From Eucommia ulmoides (taxonomy: Eukaryota; Streptophyta; Magnoliopsida; Garryales; Eucommiaceae): DNA of 64,000 nucleotides. The notes beneath the pieces are model-generated. The model ran no database searches and had not been told where the DNA came from. It saw nothing but the letters and a program-made list of their open reading frames with translations. Location: positions 26,846,901 to 26,910,900 of the forward strand of contig CM028326.1 in the NCBI GenBank assembly GCA_016647705.1. Direction: 5' to 3'. Made by a program: the position numbers and the translations under genes. Positions 46,981 through 58,967 of the stretch are shown piece after piece. The first letter of the stretch is position 1; each line of letters begins with the position of its first letter.

Positions 46981-49542
46981 TGTCACACCCCACCCCGTCA
47001 CCCGTCACCTGAGACCGGACGTGACGTCGGCATGACACTTCCTAACCAAGAACAACAAAACACAACATATATACATTCAAACTCAGACGCACGCGTACCG
47101 CTATTAATATATTTTTCTTTTCCAAAATAATAACTCATACTCATTTTTAAAAATAGATATGGGACACACCCGTCCCAAATATATACGCAACAAAAATCAC
47201 CAAAAATGTTGAACCTTCCACGGTTCGCCTCTAACCGGCCTACCTCCAACATGACACTACCTCCCGGACTCTACCTAGTACCAGTAGTGAACCCACTCCT
47301 ATTCGCGTCACCTAAAATCAATTTTTTTTTATCGGTGTACTGTCTTCATAATAAAAATATTTCATATGAATCAAGTATAAGTATTTAAATACCACGTTTT
47401 CAAAATATAAAATTATATAATCACACACCGAAAGGAAATCCAATTTTCCTGTCACCACTTAAATAAACTCATATACTTAAAACACCAAATCCAAATATTT
47501 TAAGTCAACCAATGTAACAAAATAATGTATTGACACCAATCTATTTTTAAATAGCAAATCTAAGCCAATCAATCCAAGTAGTTCATCGTATAATAAAACA
47601 CCCCACACCACTTTCCTACTAGCCATATGATCATTTTCACCTCACGATCGGGAGTTACAACGGTACCGTAACCTGTACAACTGTGCCATCTAAGTGACTA
47701 CTAGTGCTAGGGCCATTTATTATTCCCAATGGTAGGGGTACTACCTGCAGGATTTGCACTCCTGACGGGTTTATCAACCACCTACAGGACTAATTCTCCT
47801 GACAGGTCATAATATCAACAACCACATACCGGACTAATCCTCTGGACATGTCATAATATCAACAACCACTCACCAAACTAACCCTCCAGACATGTCATAA
47901 TATAATCACCCCCCTGTAGGATATGCCCTCCAAACAGGTCAAAATCATCCCACAGGACATACCATCCTGACGGGATCAAAGCTATGGCATAGTCGGACCA
48001 AAAATCACCTTGTATATTTAGAAATCCACTTGATCCATGTAAGTTGTAAAATCGTTCAATTTTTAATAAACACATTTTTTTTCACAATTTATAGGAAAAT
48101 AAAGTTTGTATATCTACATAGAAAGACAATACACTCACCTCGTTCTCCGCATTGCAAAAATGTCACCATCCAAGACCTACCGGGACGCTGGCACCTGTGA
48201 ACCTAACAACGATAAACCTAAATTAATATTTTATTTACAATAACCTAACATGCAATGTAGGCCCTAAATTTCATATTTCCCATTCCCCAAATTTTGATTA
48301 TAAAGAATTATTATTTTGTCTATCTCGCTACGTTAATATTTACTGTACCAATTTATTTAATATTAACGATTGTAAACATATTATTACAATTACGAAAATT
48401 ACTATTACAATTGCAAAAATTTTAATACTTTACAATTTAATTTAATTGATAATAATATCCGATTAAAATTTTACCTGTTCCGAATCGTTCGCAGGCCAAG
48501 GAATTGGATTTTGGATTTTTGGTTTTTATTTGATTTCCTTTTTTTTTCCTTTCTTTTCTTCCTCATTTTCTGGTTTTTGTTTTCTGCGCCTAAACCTCAC
48601 CGTTGAGGAGAACGCCACCATTGTGGCGACACTACTGGGGGTTCTGTTCCTGCTTCGCTTCAGACCGATCGTTTCTCTCTCTCTCCTCACCAGCTCCGGC
48701 AACTACCCACACACCAACAGAGATCAACCGCACACACACACACACACACACACACATGCAACCGCCTGAATACACACATCCATGAAATTAACGACCCCCA
48801 CACACCGTCGACGACAGAACAACACACCCATACACACTCACGCCAGAAGAACAATGCCGTTCACACACCCACACACACACACACTGGATGATCACTGAAT
48901 AGCATGCACATATAATCATCGACCAAATGGCGACGATCACACACGCGCACACACCGCTGGACTACCAACGACGATTACACACCCACATGCACATCGGACG
49001 AACAGCAATTGATCATGCACACACCCACAAAATCGACGAACTAGAACAGAATACACACACGACTAACCACACACATGCACACGTCGATCACCTTCACACT
49101 CCGCTGATGAACAGAACCCACCCACCCACACTCACATCGACGACGAAACGGAACAGAGCACACACACACACATACATGTACGATGATCGCATACACACCC
49201 ACACACAACAACGACACCCACACGCCTGATCACCAGATGATCAATGACGACGACACTCCCACGCCGGAGAAACCATGACGAATAGAACCCACCACCTCCG
49301 CCGACCCACTTCTTTTTTTTGTTTTTGTTTTTTCTTCTGATTTCTTCTTCTTTTGAGGCTCCTAATCCCTATTTGCATGGATAAATCCCTATATATACGC
49401 ATGAAAATAGTGGTGTTTCATGATCCCTTGCATTGCCACGTCAATTATCCTCTTTCAGTTTTTGGTTTTTTTATCCCACAATTGTATAAATCAATATATA
49501 TGTATGTGTACATATATAATATCTTTTTCCCAAATTACATTA
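46981..49542 (-). mobile_element. Gypsy-2 5' LTR, sense start deleted
   Basis: Starts TGTCACACCCC at 46981. It contains a hairpin minisatellite (47740-47990), the CA-rich block (48720-49230; (CA)12 at about 48732-48756) and a TATA box (49387-49397, minus). Compared with 42001-42189, its last ~190 bp including the TTACA end are missing; it breaks at CAAATTACATTAA near 49542. Confidence 0.85.
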
Positions 49543-49675
49543 ACCTTCATGTAACACCACTATTTAATAGTTGGTTCATTAAACCAAAATTGTGGGATAT
49601 TTAACCTTCATGCAACACCACTATTCCTCCAAAAACATTAACATTTAATTGTTCATTAAAATCTTGGATTCAACA
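49543..49675 (-). mobile_element. Deletion junction and remnant of Copia-1 5' LTR
   Basis: The last ~60 bp (ATTAACATTTAATTGTTC... ending TTGGATTCAACA at 49675) match the end of the Copia-1 LTR at 14050-14109. Before it is filler with a near-exact ~24-bp direct repeat: TTAACCTTCATG(T/C)AACACC followed by ACTATT, at about 49542-49565 and 49600-49623. This is the scar of a deletion spanning from the Gypsy-2 LTR to the Copia-1 LTR. Confidence 0.75.
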
Positions 49676-51130
49676 CAATATATTTTCAAACTTTAAGACT
49701 TCATCATTATCTTTAACGCGATAGTTGGTTCTCTGCCCATTCGTCACTTCATCCATGTTCTTCCCCAATTGAGCATCGGACTTCTGCGCTTCTATGATAC
49801 GACCAATTAACGTCACTCTCAAAGTAAAGTTACAAGTAACGATGGATTCTGACCCACTACTAACTGGACTCATAAGGATCTCAATTCGACATATAGGTTA
49901 GTATGAACAACTCGAAGGTACGCAATCGAACCTACCAATTTTTGACTTAATGCATCTGCTACAACATTACATGATAATAGGTAGTACAATCATAATCCTT
50001 GATCAATTCCATCCAACGCATCTGTCTCAAATTTAGTTTCTTCTGAGTAAACAAATATATTAAACTCTGATTATCAGTGTATATCTCGCAAGTCTCACCA
50101 TACAGATAATGTCTCTAGAGTGTCAGTGCAAACACAATCACCACCAGCTCCAAAACATGTGTTGGTCAGTTACACTCATGATTCTTTAATTGCCGAGAGG
50201 CATATGCAATCACATGGCCATGTTGCATTAGTACGCAACCTAGGCTTTAGTATGAAGCATCATTGTATATCACAAAGCCACTACCTTCTGTCCAGAGTGA
50301 AAGTATTGGAATTGATATTAGTCTATTATTTAACTCCTAGAAGCTTTGTTCATATTCATCAGTCAACTCAAATTTAGCTTCCTTGAGAGTCAAACGGGTC
50401 AACGGGCCAGTTATAACTGAAATCCCCTATACAAATCGATGACAATAACCTGCTAACCTCAGGAAGCTTCGGACTTCTATCATACTTTTCGGTCTTTCCC
50501 ACTGAACAACGACTTTGAATTTCTTTGGGTCGACTTGAATACCATCACTCGAGATAACATACCCCAAAAATATGACTTTATCTAGCTAAAACTTAACTCA
50601 CATTTACTGAACTTTACATACAACTGCTTCTCTTTTAAAATCTGTAGCATAATTTTGAGATGCTCTACATGCTCTTCTTTATTTTGGGAGTAAAACAATA
50701 TATCATTAATGAACATGATGATAAATTAATCTAAATAAGGTTGAAAGATCCAATTCATCAGATCTATAAATGCAGCTAGGGCATTAGTCAACTCAAATGG
50801 CATAACTAAAAATTCATAATGTCCATACCTCGTACGGATCACTGTCTTCGACATGTCACTGTCTCTAATTTTCAACTGGTGATATCCTGATCAAGTATCT
50901 ATTTTCAAAAATACCCTAGCCTTCTGCAATTGATCGAAGAAATCATAAATTCTAGGCAATGGGTATTTATTACGAATCTTTACCTTGTTTAGTTGCCGAT
51001 AATCAATGCACATCTTGAGAGTACCAACCATCTTTCTTATAAACAACACTGAAGCTTCCCATATAAAAACACTGGGTTTGATACACCCGCGGTTTAACAT
51101 ATCTTGCAGCTGAATTTTCAATTTTTTTTA
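49676..51130 (-). pseudogene. Gypsy-1 reverse transcriptase, RNase H and integrase N-terminus
   Basis: It begins (right of the Copia-1 scar) with the Q-K-S-D-A-Q-L-G linker and F-E-N-I-L, which is continued by the C-V-P-N-N start left of 11977; this proves the two blocks are one element. Upstream in sense are RNase H and RT remnants and the RT start (50891-51121, [20 protein letters not shown]). The catalytic box reads F-I-N-D-I instead of F-I-D-D-I (about 50700-50715), so the first Asp is lost. There are many stops. More decayed than Gypsy-2. Confidence 0.8.
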
Positions 51131-51775
51131 GTTCAGTAAGTGCTATGTGATAGAGTGAAATTGATATAGGAGAAGTACCCAGAAGTAATTCAATAGTAAA
51201 TTCAATTTCCCTATCCACTGACAACCCTAACAATTCTTTTGGAAAGACATCGGGATAATCCCCGATTACTGGGATATCTCCCAGTTGTACCTCATTCTGA
51301 CTAGTGTCAATCACATACGCGAGGTATCCCTGGAATTCCTTATTTAATAATTTCTTGACCTTTAGGAGTGAAATTAAACTGATAGGGATAATAATTTTGT
51401 CCCCCAAAAACACAAACTTTGACTCGCCCTGGACTCGAAAAGTAACTTTCTTTTTAAAATAATCGACTGTGGCATGATAGTCGAATAGCAAATCCATACC
51501 CAGTATCACATCAAAATCGTGAATACTCAAGGGTAGTAGATCCACTAACAATTCTTTATCACCAATACGAAGTAGACTATTTTTTTACACACTATCTATC
51601 AATATTGACTCGCCTACAGGGGTAGAGATAATAATACCATATAACAAAGAAGTAAGAAATTCCCCTACATGCATCATAAAGGTCTTCGAAAAAAATGACT
51701 GAGTAGAACCTGGATCGATAAGTGTACATTCATCTCTATCATATAAAGACATGATACTTGTAAGCATATTGAGGG
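51003..51775 (-). pseudogene. Gypsy-1 protease
   Basis: CTLIDPGSTQSFFSKTF (51585-51767) carries the D-P-G-S-T active site. ILGMDLLFDYHATVDYF follows in the next open piece (51003-51551). A stop near 51583 separates them. It aligns with the Gypsy-2 protease throughout. Confidence 0.85.
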
Positions 51776-52380
51776 TAGCCTGGGCATCCTACTGGGTAGT
51801 AGCAAATACACGTCCCCAAGTTGGAGGTCTACTGGTCGATCTTTTATCTCACCCTTGGACACCGTTATGACTAACATTGCTCATATTGGTCGCAGAAGGC
51901 ATAGGAGTAGCAGCAAATTTCAAACAAAATGGAGATATGTTGCCCAACTCGTGACAACGGAAATATACTGGGCCTGCCATGGGACAATCTTTAACGAAAT
52001 GGTCTGGTGAACTGCATTGATTGCATACGGCTGTCCTAACTAGGCTAAACGTCTAGCCCCTACCCTGCTCTTGCTAGCTTGAACTCTATCCAGGTACATT
52101 CTATCATCGCCTAAAATATGATTGTTGTGGGCCTAGACTTCAAGCAGATTGATCGGCTATTTAGGCTAGAGAAAGTTGCGATCGAAGGGCAAATCCCCAA
52201 GAGGTGCCACCTAAATATTTGCTAGATGGCTCAAATCTGCTCTTTTTGTACTATTCATGATTCTCAACGGTTTCTTGCACTTATTTCTCTATTAATTTTG
52301 TCGTGTTCACCAATTTTTCATAACGTTTGATCCGTCGGGCAATCAACCTTGAACGTATCTGCAAATCTAGCCCATTTTGG
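51776..52380 (-). pseudogene. Gypsy-1 gag, C-terminal part
   Basis: It contains the knuckle C-NQ-C-SSPD-H-FVKD-C (about 51985-52030) and a second knuckle whose first Cys is Tyr. It aligns with Gypsy-2 gag as far as the LDLQIRSRL-like segment and stops at 52380, where the sequence passes directly into the 90-bp host repeat. The gag N-terminus, primer site and 5' LTR of Gypsy-1 are deleted. Confidence 0.75.
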
Positions 52381-52440
52381 AATTGTTGTGAATGCTAATA
52401 TTATTTCGAAACAGTAACTCGTAAAGCACCAGAAATTGAT
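52381..52440. repeat. Right flank copy of the ~90-bp repeat
   Basis: TTGTGAATGCTAATATTATT, then CGAAACAGTAACTCGTAAAG and CACCAG match the unit at 8404-8450. This is the right-hand border of the whole nest. Confidence 0.75.
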
Positions 52441-53278
52441 TTATGTTTTTTAAAAAAAAATTAATTTAATAAAAATGAAAAGAAACATCATTTGTATTGT
52501 TGACAAATAAAAATTTAAAGCAACATGTTCATACCCTATTTTAATTACCACCTCGCAAAGATCTACTAGAAATCTTAGATTTGTCAAATCTAGTTGCTTG
52601 GTGTTGTGGCATGAAAGGCTACGTGTCTTTGTTCTTCAACTCCATTTTATGCCATCTTCATGTTCTTCTGCTTGTCTCTCATTTTTTTTTATTGTACGCA
52701 AGATTTACATGAGAGAGAGTGATGTTAATCCCTAGTCATTGAAGAGAGAGAAAGAGAGATAAGTTGATGGCGCAAAATACACAAATTGACCAAACTTTCT
52801 GTTGTAGTTGTCCGTGATTTACGCGGGCATAGTAATGTCAGTTCCATACATTTTATCAATCGTCGAGGACTAATTTCTACATACTCTTTCTAAACGGTTT
52901 TCTATAAATAGAACTCTTTATTTGGTTAATTCCTTGTAGTAACTCTTAATATAGGGTAAAACAATAAAAACCTCTTACATATTTTATTTTAATTTTAATT
53001 ATTGGACATAATAAAAGTTGGTTTTGTCTTTGCATTCAAAATATTAAGGTTAAATTAGGAAAACAAAATTAAAGGTTGATTTCAAAGGACAAAATAAACA
53101 AATTATTTTTATTTTTTTGTTCAAGGGATGTTAGTGTCTTATGACATAGTACTATAAGGGATCTGACAAGATCTTTTGATAATATAAAAGACTAGCACCA
53201 CTAAACTGTTAAACTCTCCTCTCTCTATATTACTTCTTTAATTTAATTTTTATAAATTTAATGTTTCAGTAATATTAT
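52441..53278. other. Unassigned AT-rich DNA
   Basis: No coding or transposon signature. A TATA-like CTATAAATAGA lies at about 52911-52921 without a following gene. Confidence 0.5.
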
Positions 53279-53925
53279 TGTTGGCCCAAAAGTCTACCCA
53301 AGAAGGGAGATGAATTGAATAATTTTAAACTTTAATCCAATTAATTAAGATCTATTCAAATTTTATGTGAGTTGACGTTTATATGGAAGCATTTATCTAG
53401 GCACACACACAAACAAATAATGATAAAGAAACTTGACACCAACATTTTATAGTAGTTCGACAAGTTACTATTGCCTACATCTACTCCCCTAAGCTTTTGC
53501 ATGGAATTAATTCATTATTTATGAGTCTCTTCTTAGGTGAGAATCAAACCCGTACAATCCTGTTTTACTAAATTCCTTTTATAGTCAGATACACTCTCAC
53601 TTAGATTAGGTGCATTTAAGTCTGAGCTATAACCTCACAAAAATACAAGAAAATCTTGTTTTTCTCACAAAACTTCTACCAACACTTATAGATATTAAAT
53701 TCAATAATCAGCCAATCAAGGTGTGATAGAAGTGTACACGATTCACAAGATAGTCTATTTAGACATTCATATTATGCAAATATCGTTTTAACACAATGAA
53801 ACACAGAATCAAATATTCCATTTAAATCAAATTGTTTTAACTCAGTGTAAAAAAAAATTCAAGACAGTGATTATTGAATTTTTCAGAAAACAATTTACTC
53901 AAAATCACAATTGGGGACACGTCAT
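53279..53925 (-). mobile_element. Truncated Sirevirus-type copia LTR
   Basis: Starts TGTTGGCCCAAAAGTCTACC, then CAAGAAGGGAGATGAATTG, as in the Copia-1 LTR at 11977, and follows it through the TTCACAAGATAG-like and AAACAATTTACTC parts. It fades at about 53925, so roughly two thirds of the LTR and any body are missing. Confidence 0.7.
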
Positions 53926-55105
53926 TTTGATCGTCCAAAAAAATGAGAATTTTAGTTCATTTTGTAATTTTTATTTTATTATATTTTAATTATTTTATTT
54001 TATTTACAAAAATAAAAAAATAAAAGGGAAAAAATAAAAAATAAAAGAGAGATGAGAGAGAAAAAAAAGAATAGAGAAGGAGTGGGAAAAGAAAAAAAAT
54101 TAAAAGTTGTGAAAATATGGAAGTTGCAAAAAGTTCAACCCTAACCTTTCTCTAAAGACGTGTTGCAACTGGCCATTTGCTCAAACATCAATCTTGTTTT
54201 CTTAGCTCCTTTATTTATACTTAAAAAAATATATGCACGGACAGCTATCTGCACAGAGACAAGGGCCGCAAGGCGCGCAACGCCTATCCAAACATGCCAT
54301 TAAAAAAGGAAATTGTAGAGAAGGAGAAAAAAAATTGGTGACTAGTGTTAGAATTTTTGGTGTTTTTTAACCCCCTACATTCCTCTATAAATAGGACATC
54401 ATTCTCACTTGTCAGCGGGTCAAGAAAAAGTCATTAAGAGAAAAAAAAAACTTTGAGAGGAGAATTTTTTGAGAGAAACTTTAGAAAAAAAATTGGAGAG
54501 AAGATTTTGAGACGCAACGTACGTTTTCTTTGAACATTAACTTCTTCTTCTTTTTGTTATTTTCTTCAATTCTTAGGCCTTTTCACTACCGTTCTTCTTT
54601 TTAGCACTAGGATTTTTTTTCTTGAGTTAAAAATAATAAATTTTCTTGCAACAATTAAGTAGATAGGTCTTCTCTATAGATCCGATGAATATGGTAAGAA
54701 CTCAAAATGTCGTTATAGACTTGTCCTTTTGTGGGCTTGATGAAGCGCCGCAAAAAAAATGCATTAACTTTTCTCTTCTTTGTTTTTTTATCTTTTTAAT
54801 TCATTTTATTTTCTTATGCTATATATTTATTTTTTATGTTTGTACATGTGAAAGAAAAACAAATAAAAAAAAATTTAAAAAAAAAAAAAAGAAAAACAAA
54901 AAAGAGAATGGAATAAGCTAAAAAAATGTAGTAGCTAGTGAGACATTCCCGATTTTTAAGATATTTTTTTAGTAAAGAAAAAAAAAATCGGTTAAGTCCC
55001 TAAGGTAAGAGAATGTTTTTCATACCAATGTTCTTGATTTCCTAACATGTATGAAATTTAAAGAAAATGGGGTTAGGAAGACGTTTTCCTTAATTGGATC
55101 TTTAG
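53926..55105 (+). other. Unassigned region with a plausible promoter
   Basis: AT-rich and purine-rich, with a good TATA box CTCTATAAATAGGACATC (about 54382-54399) followed by a GAGA-rich leader-like stretch. It could be an LTR or the 5' part of an unknown element. The open frame at 54685-54921 is low complexity and unconvincing. No match to the LTR families in this window. Confidence 0.35.
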
Positions 55106-55392
55106 TTAGGTTAAATTGGCAAAACAAAAAAATATAAATAATTTTGTTTCATTCATGTCACTTTTCATCGAGTTAATACTTTTCCAACTTTAGGCTTGAA
55201 AAAGGTATAAATCTTTCAAAAATCATGTTTGAGAAATAAAACACTTTTTTCAAAAAAAATATATATATATAGTTTTTTTTCAAAAAACAAAATATTTTTG
55301 TTCTTTCCTTTAAAAAATAAGCTCAATAAAAAAATATTCATAAATTATTATTTTTTTAAATATTTCCAAAACAAGTCTTCAAATCTTTTATT

Positions 55393-55424
<32 letters not shown>

Positions 55425-55664
55425 GAGTTTTCAAATCTTTTCATTAAAAGAAATAGAAAGTTGTTTTTTTTTGTTTTTTTTTTTTTTGGGGGGGGGGGGG
55501 GAGCATAGTCTATAATTTTTTTTCAAAAAAAAATAAAAATAGAAAATAGAAAGATCATTAAAAAAAAAAAAATTCAATTTTTTCAAGGATCCCAAAACTT
55601 TTTTTTTTTTCAAATATTTTCTTTTTTTAAAACCAACCTATATTAAATTGCCAACTTAACCTAA
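55106..55664. repeat. AT-rich segment bounded by inverted repeats, with long homopolymers
   Basis: TTAGGTTAAATTGGCAA (55106-55122) and TTGCCAACTTAACCTAA (55648-55664) are inverted with one mismatch. Inside are T15A16 (55394-55424), T14G14 (55474-55501) and many A or T runs. It may be a degraded MITE-like element; no target duplication is evident. Confidence 0.5.
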
Positions 55665-57435
55665 TATTAGGATTCACCACATTAAATCTCCCAGTACATC
55701 ATACTTGTTTATGATATCTGGAAATGGATCACCAGCCATGTTACTCTTGAGATCAGGGATCAGTGGGTTATTGGAGTTATCTCACTATCTCTCGGTTTGA
55801 TTCTTGCAAAATAATGCATCGCAAGTGGTCCTGCTAGCGTTACACCTCCGATGTGAGAATCAATCAAGGGTATAGAGAGAGTATGGTAAAACAATAAGCG
55901 TAAGAGCTTAGTTATTACATAAGATTGCACGTCAAAAGCACATACCTCATACCTTTAGGGTGTTAACCTTTAAATAGAAGGGAAGAGACTCATTTGGAAA
56001 ATCTATCATGATTCTTTGAACACCATTATGGTGATTGCGTGAATCTCAGCCCCATTACCATAGAGATGGTTGTGATTACAGAAGGAGATCGCGGAGTCGT
56101 TATCATGGGAGAGTAACAGTACCTTCCTTTCGAGGGTAGGCAACTTTAACCGCCTTTGGAGAGGGAGCAACATGGCACTCTCACCCGAGGAAGTGTAACT
56201 CGAGTCGGGTCTAGAGATGGGGCCTAACCGAGTTGGCCGATACTAGAGTTCTTAGGCTAATCGCGTACTCGAGGATACGTGGAGCTCTCATAGCTTCTAA
56301 ACAAATGTTTCCTCATCATGTGCCTCCTATTCCTGGGTGCGCAATGATTATTGCCCTAAGAATATTTGGACGTTTCCATGAGAATCTGGTGTCTCGGTGT
56401 TTTGTATGCATACCAAGAGTAATAGATTTTTGTATGGGTAAAGTTCAAAAATAAGCATCATGTATTGATCGTACACATTTGAATCATTGTAAAAAGAGAA
56501 AGTCAATGTAATATCTATATTCGAAAGATTTACAGGATCATCAAGGTGTTAGGGTTCTTCGTCACCATTCTTTTTTGAGTAATCACCATTGTCGCCGGTT
56601 GAGATAGAGTAAAACAAGAGATAACAGAGCAAAATAGAGTACCGTGGTTGCGTGTTAGGGTTTTGAGAGAGATGGAAGATGGAAGGTTTTGAAAAGAGTG
56701 GTAATTATGCGGGTAAGTTTTCCTAAAACGGTCACTTCATTCCAACTTTTCTGACACGTTTAAAAATGGTGATTCAGGGATATAATCAAGTGTGTCGCTG
56801 AACATGTGAGTGTTGAAAATAATTTATGTTATATTCAACATTTTAATAGACAGACAGTTGTATTCATGTTGTATACAGCATCAACATGAGTGTTAATGTT
56901 ATAAATAACACGAATGTACATTACAAGATAAAAAGCCAAAAACTAAGATTGATATATTATTTTAAAGAGCATGATTTCAAGATCATTATTTTATAATCAC
57001 AACAATGATTAACAATCAAGTTTGGGAGGAATTCATCAAGTTATGTTTACAATATTTATATCGTGTCATATAGAATGTGTTTCGCTCTTTTAGGGATGCA
57101 TCTAGTATAAGGAATGTAACCGTTTATTAATAAGGGGTAAATTAGTCCGCGATTTTACCAAAGTAGTGATCAGTACATAAAAAAACAAGTGGGTTCAATC
57201 GGTAGTGTAACCCTAAAAAAGGGATTGGATGGTCAACGCACCTCATTATTAATTTAATTGAAATATAGTTAAATAGAATTAATCACTTTTCATAAAAGTA
57301 TTTCGCAATTCGTTAGGAGAAAAATAATAATTATGCACCAACCTATGTCAATAAGTGTTCAAAAAATAAATATAATATAGATATGATATTTTGCCCGTCG
57401 AACAAAAAATAAAATAATATTGGTGGTGATGCTAT
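55665..57435. other. Unassigned, more GC-balanced DNA
   Basis: 55670-56460 is the most complex, least repetitive stretch on the right side. It has one open frame (56233-56454, 73 codons) that I cannot match to a family. 56460-57435 is AT-rich with no recognisable feature. It could be host intergenic sequence or an unknown element. Confidence 0.4.
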
Positions 57436-57452
57436 TATAAAGTCTTCTATCT

Positions 57453-57645
57453 TTTTTTTGTATAAATCATCCTATATCCGATAACTACATTGGGTTTCGA
57501 CTAATCCGAATCGAGCCAAGTCAGACCACAAGGGTGACAAAACTCTCCCTACCAAGTTTTAATGCAGCTGCATTCTCAAATCTCGAATTAAGGATCTTGA
57601 TTAAGTTAGAACAACCCCTCACCAGTGGATCTACATGCTCGGTGG
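57453..57645 (-). mobile_element. SINE (Au-like), full length
   Basis: A 193-bp insertion flanked by perfect 17-bp duplications TATAAAGTCTTCTATCT (57436-57452 and 57646-57662). On the minus strand it starts CCACCGAGCATGTAGATCC, has a B-box-like AATTCGAGATTTG, a body with CTTGGTAGGGAGAG and GATTCGGATTAGTCG, and ends GGATGATTTATACAAAAAAA. The 3' half resembles the conserved region of angiosperm Au-type SINEs. It is moved by LINE machinery. Confidence 0.8.
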
Positions 57646-57662
57646 TATAAAGTCTTCTATCT

Positions 57663-58436
57663 AATATGTTACTTTTTCCTTATTTTAAATCAATTTATTT
57701 TTTGTCTTTTTCAACTTACTTTTAAATACCTCATTGATATTAACCATATAAATTTAAGGGTGAATTTTAATCAAATCACTTTTCCTTTACAAAAGCAACA
57801 ATCAAATCCCATGTTATTTGAGTCCCCTTCTCATTTGCTAAAAGTAAAGTCGGAGTCCTAACAGATTTATTTTCAAGTTGATTGACTAACATTACCCTTT
57901 TTTTAATGAATTTACCCCTAAATATTGAAGTCATTGCCGTAGAAAACTAATCTTATTCCCTTACTAATTCATATATTTTTCTTTAATTTTTATTTTGTTT
58001 TTATCTTTCTAATATAACTTTTTTAGTTAGCGTTCTTTCTTTTCTTTTTCATATTTTCTATTTTTTTCTATATTGTTTCTATTTTTGGTGAAGAAGAAAC
58101 CAAAAAAAACAAATAATAAAATATAAAACGAAAAACATATCAAAAGTAAAAAATTGGAAACAAAAAATTAAAAAAAAAAACAAAATAATAACAAAACTAA
58201 CAAATTAAATAAAATATAAAAACAAAAAAAAATAAAAATTTAAAAAAAACTAAAAAAAATATGGAAAGCAAAAAAATCAAATAATAACAAAAAAAAATAA
58301 TAACAAAAAAAAATAATAACAAAAAAGGAGTTTGGAAAATAAATAAGAGAGAAATAGAGAGAGGGAATAGAAGGTTGAGAGGAATGAGAGAGAAAAAGAG
58401 AGATAGAGTATAATTTCTGAAAATAATTTCTCAAAA
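57663..58436. other. Low-complexity AT-rich spacer
   Basis: No gene or known element. It holds T-rich then A-rich runs and a short tandem repeat of AATAATAACAAAAAA (58280-58326). Confidence 0.5.
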
Positions 58437-58502
58437 AATACAACAACAACAACTAAGCCTTTATCCCATTTATATAGGGTCGACTACATGAATCTGTTTA
58501 CG

Positions 58503-58967
58503 TCATAGTAATCGATCAAGGATCATCCCCTCAGTCAAGTTTAATGACATTAAATCAATTCTAATAGTCTCGTCCAACGTCTTCTTAGGTCTACATCTCC
58601 CTCTAGTAGCCCTCTGCACTTGAACTAAATCACATTTTCTGACTAGTGCTTCAATGGGTTTTCTATACACATGCTCAAACCATCTTAAACGATTTTCTCT
58701 AATTTTCTCTTTGATAGATGTTATTCTTAAATTCTCTCTGATAGTTTCATTCTTAATTTTATCCATTTTCATCTTCTCACACATCTACCGCAGCATTCTC
58801 ATTATTGTCATTCCAATTTTCTATACATGTGTTGTTTTTACTACCTAATATTCTGAATTATACAGAAGCGCTGGTTTTATAGCAGTTTTGTAGAATTTTC
58901 CTTTAAGTTTTAATGAAATCCTACGATCACGAATCACTCTAACTACACTTCTCAACCTTAACCAACT
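58503..58967 (-). pseudogene. LINE ORF2 C-terminal part
   Basis: The minus strand encodes KLKGKFYKTAIKPALLYNSE (about 58858-58915), then MDKIKNETIRENLRI, RENRLRWFEHVYRKPIEA and GRCRPKKTLDETIRIDL, the characteristic C-terminus of plant LINE reverse transcriptases. At least one frame change lies near 58785-58845. The upstream part continues past the inserted LTR at 62097. Confidence 0.85.

Noticed and set aside
56233..56454. 73-codon open frame as a gene
   Set aside because: No family recognised, no start or splice support; kept only as part of an unassigned region.
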